Positions 33,856 through 45,921 of a stretch of DNA of 64,000 bases are shown here, in pieces. Positions within the stretch are counted from its first letter, which is position 1, and each line of letters opens with the position of its first letter. The stretch covers positions 1,292,911 to 1,356,910 of the forward strand of contig RPFO01000288.1 in NCBI GenBank assembly GCA_009746045.1, read 5' to 3'. The position numbers and the translations under genes were made by a program. The notes under the pieces were generated by a model. It made no database searches. It was not told the origin of the DNA and was given only the letters and a program-made list of their open reading frames with translations. Source of the DNA: Mesostigma viride. Taxonomy: Eukaryota; Streptophyta; Mesostigmatophyceae; Mesostigmatales; Mesostigmataceae.

Positions 33856-36800
33856 ATGGTGCCTATTGACGCTTTTTCTTCGTGCCTATGGGTTTCCTTC
33901 CCTGTACCCCGTCCGTATCCGCATTTTGCGCGCAGGTATAAAGTGGCACGCCAGTTGGGCGATGGCACGTATGGCAGCGTGTGGCGTGCTACCAACAGGC
34001 AAACCAACGAAGTTGTTGCCATTAAGAAGATGAAAAAAAAATTTTACTCGTGGGAAGAATGCATGAATTTGAGGGAGGTGAAGGTACGTCGAGCCTTTAT
34101 ACTGTCATTGTTTCCGGTTATAGCATGCGTGCGTTCTTCTAATTTTGCACCGCGTCATCCTGCATGTATCGGTTGATGTTCCTTTCATGGTGGAAAGGAA
34201 CCATCAGTGCCGTTTCCCAAGCCAAGGACGAGGCGCCTAGTTCGGCATGATGGAGGAAGGCAGGCAGGAGGGCAGACAGACAATGAAAGGGCGATGAGTG
34301 GGGGGAGCCGTGGGCAGTTTCTGTGCGTAGTGCCTGGGTGGGCGCTCGCTAGCATGCAGTGAATGGTTTTTCCCTTTGCTTCTTGTAGAAGTCTGAGTAT
34401 GTTGTCCACCTCCCACTCGCCCTCGCGCGTTTCTCCCTCCTTCCCCCTCGCCCTCGCGTGTGGTTCCCTCCCTCCCCCCTCAACCCCAGTCTCTGCGCAA
34501 GATGAACCACCCGAACACCGTCAAGCTCAGCCCCCCCTGATGCGTACCCTGCCTTACCCTCCCCCCTCCCTCCCCAGTCGCTGCGCAAGATGAACCACCC
34601 GAACATTGTCAAGCTCAAGGAGGTGATCCGCGAAAACGACGAGCTCTTCTTCGTGTTTGAGTTCATGGAGAACAATCTGTATCACTACATCAAGGATCGC
34701 GACAAGACGTTCGGGGAGGCCAAGATCCGCAATTGGATGTACCAACTCATGCAGGCCATGGTGTACATGCACAAGAACGGCTACTTCCACCGCGACCTCA
34801 AGCCAGGTGAGGAAGGGGGCCAAGCCTAGAGCCAGGTGAGGTGGTGGTGGTGTGTGCGGGGTCTTCAGGCCGGGTGATGGGGGGTTAGGGGTCCTCAAGC
34901 CAGGTGAGGGGTGTGGTGTGGGTGAACCCCCTTATTCTGCCAGGCTGGCTGTTGGGAGGTGGGCTCCAACCAGATAATGTGATAAAAGGGGGTGGGGGCG
35001 TTGGCCGCATGCCTGTGGAAGAATGGGTGGGGGGTTTGCCGCTCCGCCATGTGAGGAAGTGGAGTGCGAGGGAAACCAGCTGGATGTGGCGACCAAGAGG
35101 GCGACCCGCCAGTTTGTGTGGGTGTTTGGGAGGGGGAAGAGATCCTGCCAACGGGGTGGGTGGTGGTGGAGTTGGGGAGGTTGGTGCGCTGGATAGCCTG
35201 GGCATGCCACCTGTCTTACCCTGAGCCCTGCCCGCGGCTCGCTCGGGGCTCAAGAGGTATTGTGTAATCCCCTGACAGGCTCCCACGAGCTTTTTATACC
35301 AGTTTCACGTTGACCAAAAGGGGAGGGGTCCATCGTGTGAAGTTCCTTTTCATGGCGTGCTGCCCCCCTTGGTTGATGCATGTGAGTGATCGCCCAGAGT
35401 CACTGCTGGTGATCCGCGACGCGGCCATCAAGCTGGCACACCTGCTGACCCTTGTCATGACGTGTGTACAATGTGTTGGTGCAGAGAACCTGTTGGTCAG
35501 CCGCGACGCAACCATCAAGCTGGCAGACTTTGGCCTGGCGCGGGAGATTCGTTCGCGGCCGCCGTACACCGACTACGTGTCCACTCGCTGGTACCGCGCG
35601 CCCGAGGTGCTGCTGCGCTCGCCCTACTACAGCGCGCCCATCGGTGAGGGGCACGCCCTGGTATACTCGTATATGCTTGTCCTTGCGGGTTGGTGCCGCG
35701 CGCCCGAGGTGCTGCTGCGCTCGCCCTACTACAGCGCGCCCATCGGTGATGGGCACGCCCTGGTATACTCGTATATGCTTGTCCTTGCGGGTTGGTGCCG
35801 CGCACGAGAGGTGAGGGACATGTAGTCATGCTTGCCCCAGTAGATTGTGTTTGTGGGTGCCCCTCCAGCACACACGCCGGTTGGTTGGTGGGTAAGCCCT
35901 TGTAGGCGCTCATGCGCACCAGTCGACGTGGGTGGCATCCGAGTCTGTGCCATATGGGCGACATTTGCTACGATGGTGTCTGCTGCCCACTGGCACACAT
36001 ATGTATCTTGCTCCCTCCCCCCCACCCCCCTGCCCCCTGTTGCGCAGTCTGGGCGGTGGGCTGGCTCTCCAACGCCCTTCTTCGTCTTCCTTCCCTTCTA
36101 TGCAGACACCTGGGCGGCGTGCTGACCCCCCAATGCCCTTCTTTATCCTCCTCCCCTCTTCTCTCCCCCCTTGTGCAGGCATCTGGGCGGCGTGCTGACC
36201 CCCCAATGCCCTTCTTCGTCACCCTCCCCTCTTCCCCCCCCCTTGGTTCAGACACCTGGGCGGCGTGCTGACCCCCCAGTGCCCTTCTTCATCCTCCTCC
36301 CCTCTTCCCCCCCCCTTGGTTCAGACACCTGGGCGGCGTGCTGACCCCCCAGTGCCCTTCTTCATCCTCCTCCCCTCTTCCTCCCCTGTCTGATGCAGAC
36401 ATCTGGGCGGTGTGCTCCCCCCCCAATGCCCTTCTTCATCCTCTCCTCTTCCCCCTTCCCTGATGCAGCAGACATGTGGGTGGTGTGCTGACCCAATACC
36501 CCCCAACACCCTTCTTCATCCCCCTCCCCTCTTCCTCCCCCCTCTTCCTCTGATGCAGACATCTGGGCTGTGTGCCTCTACTGCCCTTCTTCATCCCCCT
36601 CCCCTCTTCCTCCCCCCTCTGATGCAGACATCTGGGCTGTGTGCCTCTACTGCCCTTCTTCATCCTGTGCCCCTCTTCCCCCCTCCCCGATGCAGACATC
36701 TGGGCTATCGGCGCCATCATCGCGGAGCTGTACACGCTGCGGCCACTCTTCCCGGGTGCCAGCGAAGCGGACGAGATCTACAAGATCTGCTCCGTGGTCG

Positions 36801-39800
36801 GCACGCCCACCGAGCGCACGTGGCCGGATGGGCTCAAGCTGGCTGCGCAGATGAACTTCCGCTTCCCCCAGTTCATGCCCACGCCGCTCGCGTCGCTCAT
36901 CCCCAGCGCCAGCCCCGAGGCAATCTCGCTCATGGAAGCCATGATGGCCTGGGACCCTGCCAAGCGGCCCACGGCGGTGCAGGTGCGGCCAACCTGACAC
37001 ACCCTGCCTCGTTGAAGTATATGTGGTCGACTGTGTGTGGTATGAGAGTCTGTGATGGGCATGGCATTACGCGCCAAGCGTGGTCGCACGTGCGTGTCTT
37101 GGTCGCGCAGCTGGACCCGTGTCGTGATCGCATGGCTGGCCGGGGCTTGTGGCGGCCACGTCGTTCGCTGGCTGTGTGCTGCCCCTTTTTATGTTTTGCT
37201 GGCCACGTGTGTCTTGTCCCCTGCTGGCCATGTGCACGGTTGCCCCCCCTCTTTACTGTCACTTTGCTGTTCGTCTTCCTCGTGGTGTGTGGACAAAGCA
37301 CGCGTCGCCTGCCGACACGTGGACAAGGTAGGAGTGGCAAACTGTGAGGGTTGCTAACGACCTCGGATGTGTTTGTACGGCGCATGTGTGGGCGTGCGCA
37401 CGTGTGCACACGGGCGCCTGTGTGTGCATCTGTGTATGTCGCCATGCGCACATCGTTCGGGGGGGGGGGGGGGGGGGAGAAAGGGCGAGGAAGCGTGCGA
37501 TGCTGGCGCCTGTCTCATGTGCTGGCGTCTGTCTTATGTGCTGGTGTCTGTCCTCTGTACACCCCATGTGGGTGGCCAGATAAATACCACACTAGTTTAT
37601 ATCTCCGCTAGTATATATCTCCGCCATACTAGTATATATCTCCGCTAGTATATATCTCCGCCATACTAGTATATATCTCCGCTAGTATATATCTCTGCCA
37701 TACTAGTATATATCTCCGCTAGTATATATCTCCGCTAGTATATATCTCCGCCATACTAGTATATATCTCCGCCACAGCCTTTGTCATGCTGTGCAAGCGC
37801 ACGTAATGCCGGACTCCCCAACACTTCTCCCCCCTTGCACCCTCTTCCTCTCCGCGCGTCACCACCAGGTGCTGCAACACCCCTACTTCCAGGTGGGGGC
37901 CAGGGGGCCCCAGGCGCCGCTGAGGAGCCCCAACGTGCGGCCGAGGACCAATGACTGTACGTGCAGGGTTGAATAGTTTCAAGTCAATTTGCTAGTTTCC
38001 ATGGTACAGACCGCCGCGGCTCCGTAGCTAGTTACCCCGCCCCCTTGACCGCGCCCATTCTGTTAACTGCCACAGAATGGCAGACTGTCGCATGCACCGT
38101 GCCCATTCTGTTCGCTGCCACAGATCACCGCTCCGCCTCCTTTTCCTTTGCAAGGGTTCTGTTGGGATGTGTGTGTGCGAGTGGGCCTGCTCACTGGTGC
38201 GTGCCCATTGGGGCGTGGGCGTTGCGCATCGGTGGCTGCTTGTACCTGCCCGTGCGCAGATATTATCTGTCTGTTAGATCCTCGTTGCGTGTATGTTTGA
38301 TGCTCGTTGTTGCTGTGTTCTGTTCCTGCGTTTGTCCCTTCTGGCGCGTGTGCTTCTGTGCTGGCCTTTATCCCTCTGCTTTGGTTTTCGCCCTAAATCC
38401 TCGTCTCACACGCTCGTGTCCTTTACATGGCCTTCCTCGTCCCATGCTCTTGTGCCATCTGCCACGTGCCATCTGCCCTCCCTCCCACTTGTGTGCCATT
38501 TCCCCTCCCCCCCCCCCCCTGTGCGTGCCGTCTGCCAGTGGACCGCGAGAGCGAGGGCAAGCAGGCGATGACAGTTGCCACCTCCCTCTCTGTGGGCGGG
38601 GGCGGGCCCCAGTACAACCCGTACAACCCGTTGCCCCCACGCGCCACGTCGCTACCCGTCGCCGCGCTGCCCACCACCAAGGGCCCGTCCCCCGCAGTAG
38701 CGCCAGGGGGGGGATTCCCGGGTGCAGGTGCCAGCAGCAACAGCAACAACAACAGCAGCGGCGGCAACAGCAACAGCAATGCAGCCAGCCTGCTGACCAA
38801 GCAGCCCTGGCCATCATACGCCGGCAAGGGGCCCGGTCCCGTGGGTCTGGCACCGCCCAAGCAGCTGGTGGGTGCCCGCGGTCGCCTCCCCGGCAGATGT
38901 GCCGGAACACGCGCCGCTTGTCATGCCTAAACCACGGGCCCTAAGCTCCTGTCATTATGCCTGGACCCCTGAGCCTGGTATGCCTGTCATCGTGCCTAAG
39001 CCCCGAACCCTGTCAGCTCCACCCCACATGCCTCCCGGTGCGCTGCTGCGTGACCGTGCACTGCGCCTCGCTGCACCCTGCGTGTGGATGCTCCAAAGCA
39101 CATTCATGCCTCCCTCCCTGTGTGATCCTCACTCCTGTGTAATGCTCTCCCCTCCTTCCCGGTGTGATGCTCCCTCGTTCTCTGCTCCCTCCCTCCTGTG
39201 CGGCTGCCCGATCGTCCGCATCTGCCGTCCCGCAGGAGGAACTGAGCGGCGGCGGCGCGCCCGGCATCGTGCGGCAGGCGCGGTATCGGCCAGGGATGAA
39301 CCCGCAGCAGTTGCCGGCGCCGCAAGGGGCAGGTGAGGGGGGATGAACTTGCATCGGTTGGCGGCGCCGCAAGGGGCAGGTGAGGGGGGAGGAACCCGCA
39401 GCGGTTGCCGGCACCGCAAGGGGCCGGTTAGGGGGGAGGAACCCGCAGCGGTTGCCGGCGCCGCAGTGGGCAGGTGAGGGGGGATGTACCCGCAGCGGTT
39501 GCCGGCGCCGCAAGGGGCCGGTGAGGGGGGAGGAACCCGCAGCGGTTGCCGACGCCACAGTGGGCAGGTGAGGGGGGAGGAACCCGCAGCGGTTGCCGGC
39601 GCCGCAGTGGGCAGGTGAGGGGGGATGTACCCGCAGTGGTGCCCAAGAGTTCAGGCACGGTTGTCGCCATGTCTTGCTCGCAGCGCCCATTATGGCACTG
39701 TGTCTTCTCACTGAGGCAATGTGCTGGTTCCTGCCTGCAAGTTCTAGGTCTTGTCTTCCTTCCCCAGGCTCACCCACGGACCCTCGTGCTCTCTGCGTCT

Positions 39801-40856
39801 GTGTTTGTTGTCGCCCCATCTCTCCCTGGGGGTGCGCTGTGGCCCCACCCAACCCCCATGCGCGTGATGGCACCAGGTGGCGTTGCGCTGGCCCCGATCG
39901 CAGGCGCAGGGGGTGTGGGCGCCGGCGGGGCAGGCGGTGGTCTCATCGGCTCCTCTCCCAACAAGCTGGGCCAGATGAACATGCCGCGGTGAGTAGGCGC
40001 AAGGCGCTACAAGCTGGGCCAGATGAACGTGCCGCGGTGAGTAGGCAAAAGGCGCAACAAGCTGGGCCAGATGAACATGCCGCGGTGAGTAGGCAAAAGG
40101 TGCAACAAGCTGGGCCAGATGAACATGCCGCGGTGAGTAGGCGCAAGGTGCAACAAGCTGGGCCAGATGAACATGCCGCGGTGAGTAGGCGCCAGGCGCA
40201 ACAAGCTTGGCCAGATGAACATGCCGCGGCGAGTAGGCACAAGGCACAACAAGCTGGACCAGATGAACCTGCACGGTGAGCAGTTGGCGCAAAGTAGTAA
40301 TGTCTGGTTGTGTCTATATTTAATGATGCTGGCTGTGCAGAGGGTGGTGATCAGCCAGTGAGGAGGGCAAATAAATGGCTTGCATGTGTCTGGGGGGGGG
40401 GGAGGTTAGGGGGGGACGAAGGGTGGGGTTAAATGAGGGGGTTGAAAATGATGGGGTTAACCATCACAGTGATGATGAGGCTACAAGTGGTTGACTACGC
40501 TGCTTGCTCCTGCTACTTGGGCCCTATGCATTCATTGGCCGTTTTATTTGGCTGTTTTCATCTCTTGCGCCTTCCTTTCTCGTCATTGCGCGGACCCACG
40601 TTAATGGCTGGCACGGGCTTTTGCAAACACAAGTTGCGAACATTTCAATGACATTTGCCTGTTCCATGACCCCTTGCGTGGCAACGACCATCCCTTGCCC
40701 TTCCCCCCCAACAGCTATGCGATGGGCATGGCCCCCGTCGGGCCCGCAGGCGCTCGCAACTCAGTGGGCTACAACCCGCTGCCGCCCGCCGCGCAGCCGG
40801 TGGGCGCAGGCGGCCCCTCTTCGTACAGCGGCGGGTTCTACAACGCCCGGTACTGA
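33856..40856 (+). CDS. MAK: MAK/ICK/MHK-type protein kinase (RCK family)
   Basis: Ser/Thr kinase of the family that controls cilium length and intraflagellar transport in animals and protists; Arabidopsis MHK belongs here. Exons: (33856 or 33936)-34083, 34578-34806, 35485-35643, 36696-36982, 37869-37956, 38539-38867, 39236-39332, 39877-39988, 40715-40856. All phases agree; about 530 aa from 33936. Visible: [10 protein letters not shown] (glycine loop), [20 protein letters not shown] (ATP-site Lys), HRDLKPEN (catalytic loop), [23 protein letters not shown] (TDY activation motif), [13 protein letters not shown], and HPYFQVG closing the domain. The tail is Asn/Ser/Gly/Pro-rich and ends [12 protein letters not shown]. 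The start is uncertain: ATG 33856 gives a 27-residue leader, but CAG at 33933-33935 suggests a missing first exon. MAK type, not MOK/LF4, by the FYSW..CMNLREV motif. Confidence 0.92.
34493..34545 (+). repeat. Degenerate copy of kinase exon 2 acceptor edge
   Basis: CAGTCTCTGCGCAAGATGAA through CCGTCAAGCTCA repeats the true exon start at 34575-34618 with a few changes, including an intact CAG. Using it would insert extra residues and intron sequence. Confidence 0.75.
35390..35445 (+). repeat. Degenerate copy of kinase exon 3 acceptor edge
   Basis: CCCAGAGTCACTGCTGGTGA then CGCGACGCGGCCATCAAGCT resembles the real exon start at 35481-35523 (GCAGAGAACCTGTTGGTCAG, then CGCGACGCAACCATCAAGCT). Confidence 0.7.
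35585..35815 (+). repeat. Kinase exon 3 end and donor, tandemly copied
   Basis: The exon end (TACCGCGCGCCCGAGGTGCT to GCGCCCATCG) with its GTGAGG donor is repeated about 108 bp downstream with GTGATG in place of GTGAGG, and a third partial copy starts near 35790. The second copy is nearly identical over 100 bp. Confidence 0.85.
36035..36700 (+). repeat. Tandem array of exon 4 acceptor edge, about nine copies
   Basis: CAG followed by ACA(C/T)CTGGGCGG or close variants recurs near 36104, 36175, 36247, 36323, 36395, 36470, 36556 and 36624, ending at the true acceptor 36693-36695 (ACATCTGGGCTATC). Spacing is about 70-75 bp, filled with pyrimidine-rich CCCTTCTTC..CCTCCCCTCTTCC tracts that resemble splice acceptor tracts. 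In phase, most copies read Asp-Thr-Trp-Ala-Ala-Cys-stop. Confidence 0.85.
37588..37775 (+). repeat. TATATATCTCCGC minisatellite in kinase intron
   Basis: About ten units of 18-19 bp alternating CTAGTATATATCTCCGC and CATACTAGTATATATCTCCGC. Just upstream, 37458-37478 is a run of about 20 G. Confidence 0.9.
39286..39650 (+). repeat. Array of exon 7 end plus donor, 48-bp unit, eight copies
   Basis: Each unit reads GATGAACCCGCAGCAGTTGC-like sequence, then CGCCGCAAGGGGCAGGTGAG, so each copy carries the exon end and a GTGAGG donor. The first copy is the real exon end (39332). The next in-frame reading after the real donor runs Gly-Glu-Gly-Gly-stop. Confidence 0.85.
39957..40285 (+). repeat. Array of exon 8 end plus donor, 48-bp unit, seven copies
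   Basis: ACAAGCTGGGCCAGATGAAC then (A/G)TGCCGCGGTGAGTAGGC recurs near 39961, 40011, 40058, 40106, 40153, 40201 and 40249. Each copy keeps the GTGAGT donor except the last (GTGAGC). The first copy ends the real exon at 39988. Confidence 0.88.
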
Positions 40857-43630
40857 CACCTGGCGCATTGCTGACACCTGGCGCGGTGCTAACATTCAGG
40901 ATAGTGCTGACACCCGGCATGCGCCCAGGAATATGCTGCTTGGCTACTCGGCCATTTTTTTCCCAGGGGTCCACTACCCCCTTGCCGCCATGCCCCCAGG
41001 TGCAGGTGTCCAATTGCTTTGCGTTGGATGGGCTTGAAGGGGAAGCGACCATTGCCATGCGGCAAGAGGGGTGGCTGCCCTGTGCAGCGACCGTGTGTGC
41101 CGCTGGAGGAGGTTGCGTGGATGACGTGATGAGGACGCTCGGGGCTGTCGTCCACCAGCCTCCCCCTCCCTTGGCACATTTACTGCCATGAACGCACTAG
41201 CCTGGATTTGTCCAAGTAATCAAGCTCTTTGCCAGGGCTTGGTGGCCCAGGTGGTGCGAGAGGTGCGCCGATGTGCGATGCGAGCCCCTGGGGTGATGCC
41301 ATGATGGATGTGACAAGATCAGTTGCATGATGACGTCATCTAACTGCGAGGCGCCTGGCCAAGAAAAGTCCGTGGCACATGCCTCGCTCGGTGTGCAAAT
41401 GATGCGTCGCGTGGCCTGTTGCGTGCCACCGATAAAATGGGGCGTGGTTGGGTGGGATGACCTGATGTACCGCCAGATGGCAGCTGGCGGCGGCATGGCA
41501 GGGTGCTCACAAAAGGGTGCGTGCCGACCCGGCTGCCTCCCACATGATGTTTCCCGAGGTAAGGTCGGTGCACGATACCGGTTCCATCGTACCTGGCTGT
41601 TGGTACCTGGTTGCATCATACCTAACTGGTGCATCTTGTCTTGTGCTTCATTAGCCGGTGTCCGACCCTTCCAAGAGGCCATTCGTTGGTGTCCCTTTGA
41701 GCATTCGTGTCGGATGCCTTACATCGCCGGCATTACGACCTGCATGTCCAGCATAGAGCTGGACATGGCCACAGCACAAACTGGCCCATGCAATCGCATG
41801 GCCGGCCACTGCCATGACCCAGTAGGCAACCACCACGGAAGCCGTGGGGAACCGGCGCAGAGCTGACCCCAATCTTGTTCGATGACGGCCGCACCCCCTT
41901 GGTCAGGGTGATGAAGCTTTCACCTTTGGTACGGCGAATGACCTGCTCCCCTCTTGGCAGTGGGTGACCCCCCAGCAGTGGGGCGGGTAGCCCATCATCT
42001 TTCCACTTCAATCTAGGGTGGGTAGCCGCCATGCCACCGGTGCCTGTCATGCATGGCTCCCGATGGTGTTGCCCCCACGCGGTTGGTGTTGTGCCCAACG
42101 GGGGGCGTGGGTGCGGAGAGGGCCCAGGTCGCCCGGGACGGGATGCAAGCAGTGGACCGCAGCAGTCTCGGACAGTTGGCGCGACGAGGGGCATGCTCTT
42201 GGCCCAGGCACGCGCTGGAGAGGGCACACAATAGAGGAACCACATAGACAAGTTATGGAGACCTGCAGTGGACATGGCCAGTACGTCAGGTGCCCCATGG
42301 CGTGCTTGTTGATTCGAGGCATTGGCACTGAGCCAGGTGCAGGTTGGGCGATCATCGGGCGTGCCACAAGAGCATCAAGGCATGTAGCTGGCCACTCTGT
42401 GACATGGTTTGTCTCATGCTGATGCATCGGCGTGGGTGCTTGGGCGAAGTGGATCTGGATGTGCAGGGAAGGCGGCGCACAGGCTCTTGTTGCATAGTTT
42501 TGAGCCGCCTGCTGGGTCCTCCGAAACTGCTCCTTTCCCAATGCGTCCTACCAATTTGCTTGGAAGGATGCTTCCTGTTACCATGCTCTGGAAGGGAAAA
42601 AGCACCGCTACACAGCTACAGCTTCCAAGGGGTTAAAGAGGATGGGCCCATTTCTCAGCTAGCATGCCCAGCCAGCGGATGGCTGCTTGTGAACGCAGTC
42701 GTCTCTTTTAGTATATGTGCTTCTAGTGCTGTCTACAAATACGTGGTGCAGGCACATGGCAGCGTCACACTTTGACCTAAAACGTCGACAATTGCTGCTG
42801 TAGTGCTAATCAAGAAATAATATGTATGTTTGGTGTACATAGCGTATATAGACAGAAGTGTTGCTAATATTGCAGCAGCACTAGCGCATTGGTAGGCTAT
42901 TTCTCCAAAGCGAAAAGGCAAATGTCAGCAATAGGCTGATTCCTCAATAATATTTTGGATGAATTGATTTTACCCAGAAGAACAACTCGGGTCCCACGGA
43001 GCACAGCAGACGCTAATGCCACAGCATATTCTGTGGAAGGCACGATGCCACGTTTAACAAACGCTGGCATCATGCGCTTGGGCCGGACGCAAGAAAGGAA
43101 CCGTCAACCCTAACGAGAGGAGGGCGGCCTGGCTTCTCTCACTGCTAGCAGGCACAACTGTGGGTGCAATGAGACATTGCAACCACATGGCATCTTTCCT
43201 CTCAAACGACTTCTATAGTCTTTGTAGGATGTTGGAACGCCATGCGTCCATGGGGTCTTTCCTCTCAAACGGCTTCTTTGGTCTTTGCACGACGTTGGAA
43301 CGCCATGCGTCCAGGAATACTTGTCTCAATTAACATGGCGGATGCTTCGATGACTGTAGCGCCGCCCCAAACTTGCTCTTTCGCCACCCAGGTGGCTGCA
43401 TTGGTCACAAATACTGATATACATTGCCTTGCACCATATTTTTTAGCGTGTTGACGTACAATGTTACACATTCCAACTCAATTAATTTCTGCCATCCCGA
43501 GCCAGTTGACAAACACGGATAAGAGGCAGGATAAAGTTTCCATGGCCTGGATCTTCCAAAATTCAGGCCTGTGCTGGTTTTCTCAATATGTGGCATGCCC
43601 TCTGCAAACTAGATTGAATGCCCCCCATGG
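40857..43630. other. Intergenic region between convergent kinase and eIF2B-beta genes
   Basis: No gene supported. Open frames on both strands lack recognisable motifs. It includes a 62-bp direct duplication at 43191-43313 (TTGGAACGCCATGCGTCCA in both units) and otherwise appears unique. Confidence 0.4.
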
Positions 43631-45887
43631 TTAAATCGCGTAGTCCTCCGGGCTGTAGTACTCAGAGAGAAGCCGGTAGACATACGATGGGTTGAAGCAG
43701 CCCCTGCCCAGGGAACAGGTAGCAAAAAGAACACAGGGCCATGCCACGTGGATAGTGTGGGCCGGCCCGTCAGCTCAGAGCACACACATCTTAATTGTTT
43801 GTGCTGTAATATGCTAGGTGGTGTGGTTTGGTATCTCAACAATCGCAATGTGAGACGCCACTGCTGCCAGGGAGTCCACACGATTACAAAACCTACCAAA
43901 AGGCTGGTGCACATGGGGGCCAGGGGAAGTGGTGAAAGGGTGTGCAGGGAGGAAGAGCGAATGCAACAAAACTGAGCACATATTGGCAGGCGTTGCAGCC
44001 ATGCTCCAAAGTTGACACAATTCCATTTATGGCACATGCATGCTGTATAACTATATCAAGGAGATGCTCTATAACTAAATACGTGGTACAAACGGCAACT
44101 CGTGATGCACAGGTACAAGTCAGTGATGATAGTGTACACGTTGCGCGTCATTTTTCAATCAAAACATACCAGTCATTGCTAATGATGGCGCATAAGCACG
44201 AGCCATTGTGAACGATGGCGCATACGCCCGAGTCATTGCTAATAATACTGCATTCTAGTCATGAGCACAAGTAGCTGTGCACATGTACGCGCAAAATGTA
44301 ACAATAGCCTTGCACACGTACAAGTCAGTGACAATGATGGCACCAATACGTACGAGTCGGTGATGAAGAGGGAGACCAGCTCTGGCGGGATGTAGTCGTA
44401 CGCCGGATTGGCCACATGCAGCTCCCCAAGGGTGCACGCGGGCAACCCCTCCCCGTCCTTGGCACCCCCGCCCTCGCCCGCACCATGGCCCCCCTTGCCG
44501 CCCCCTGGGCTGAGCTCTTGGCTGGCAGGTGCCGCCCCTGGCCCCTTGGCCTTTGCGGGACCGTCCGCGCCGCCCTCCCCTCCTGCCCGCTGGCCCGGCT
44601 CACCTCGCTGGCCCGCCCTCCCCATGTCGGTTCCCTGGCCCTGCCCGCCCCTCTGCTCGGCGTGCGCGTCGGAGGCGTCGGCAGCCGCCCCATGCAGCGC
44701 GTGGGCCAGGAAGTTAGAGGCCAGCACCTGGGCCGGGCAATTGATCTCGTTGAGCATGATGTCCGGGTTGTGGGGGTAGATGGGTGACAGCTGGCAGCCA
44801 GGGTTTCGGGGGGGGGGGGGGGGGGGGAAGAAGCGCGTGACCAGCACATGGTGGCAGATGGCGGAAACAAAGACTCGTGTCAGCCGGCAATACAAGATGG
44901 TGTTATCCGTGGGTATTGCAAAATAAGTTGACCAGCAAAGAAAAGGCTTAAAAGGCAGATCAACCAGCTAGATACCACCCACCTATAGATGCCGCCCACC
45001 TATAGATGCCACCCACCCATAGATGCCACCCACCTGTAGATACCACCCAGCCATAGATGCCACCAACCCATAGGTGCCACCAACCCATAGATGCCACCCA
45101 CCTAAATATGCCACCCACCTATACATGCCACCCACCTAAATATGCGACCCACCTATACATGCCACCCACCTATAGATGCCACCCACCTATAGATGCCAAC
45201 CACCTTTAGATGCCACCTCCATCACCAGAACGCACAAGACCTGCTGAGCATGCCACCCATGAAGCGGGTGGGGAAGCGGGTGACCCACAGGTGCGCACAC
45301 CTTGTGGCAGCAGAGGGGCGCCTACCTTGTGGAGGCCTGCCAGCACGACGCAGGGCACTGAGTGGCACTGTGCGGCGAGGGCGACCGTGTGCGCGCCCAC
45401 AGGCGCGATGACGCCGCCGTTGGCCATCACACCGTGCGCGCTGATGAGCACCTGTGAGGCGGAGGTGAATGATAGGCCACAGGGAGGGAGAGGGAGTCAA
45501 ACGGAGGGAGAGGGAGGGAGGGAGAGGGATGAGTATAGGATGTGGCAACCACACCTTGGTGCACGTGCTGATGGGCAACCGCAGGCCAGTACACGTGGGG
45601 TTGGGATGGATGAGGGAATGGCGAGCAAGGGAAGCAAATGGGATGACAGGGCGCGGACGCAGATCAGCACCTGCACAAAAGCGGGTGTGTGCGTGGCAGC
45701 TTGGGTGTGAATGGCAGGAAACAAGAGAAACCAGCCCATAACCCACCCATCACAGACGCGCGAAACTGGTAGCCTGCCTATGCGTGTGTGCGTGTGCGTG
45801 TGTGTGCGTGTGGATGTGGATGTGGATGTGGATGTGCATGTGAATATGTGTGTGCACATGTGTACTTGTGTGTGTGAGCGCGCGCGC

Positions 45888-45921
<34 letters not shown>

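Noticed and set aside
33936-36982. Assignment of the kinase as Chlamydomonas LF4/MOK
   Set aside because: [16 protein letters not shown] and the TDY loop match MAK/ICK/MHK; MOK-type kinases differ in these stretches.
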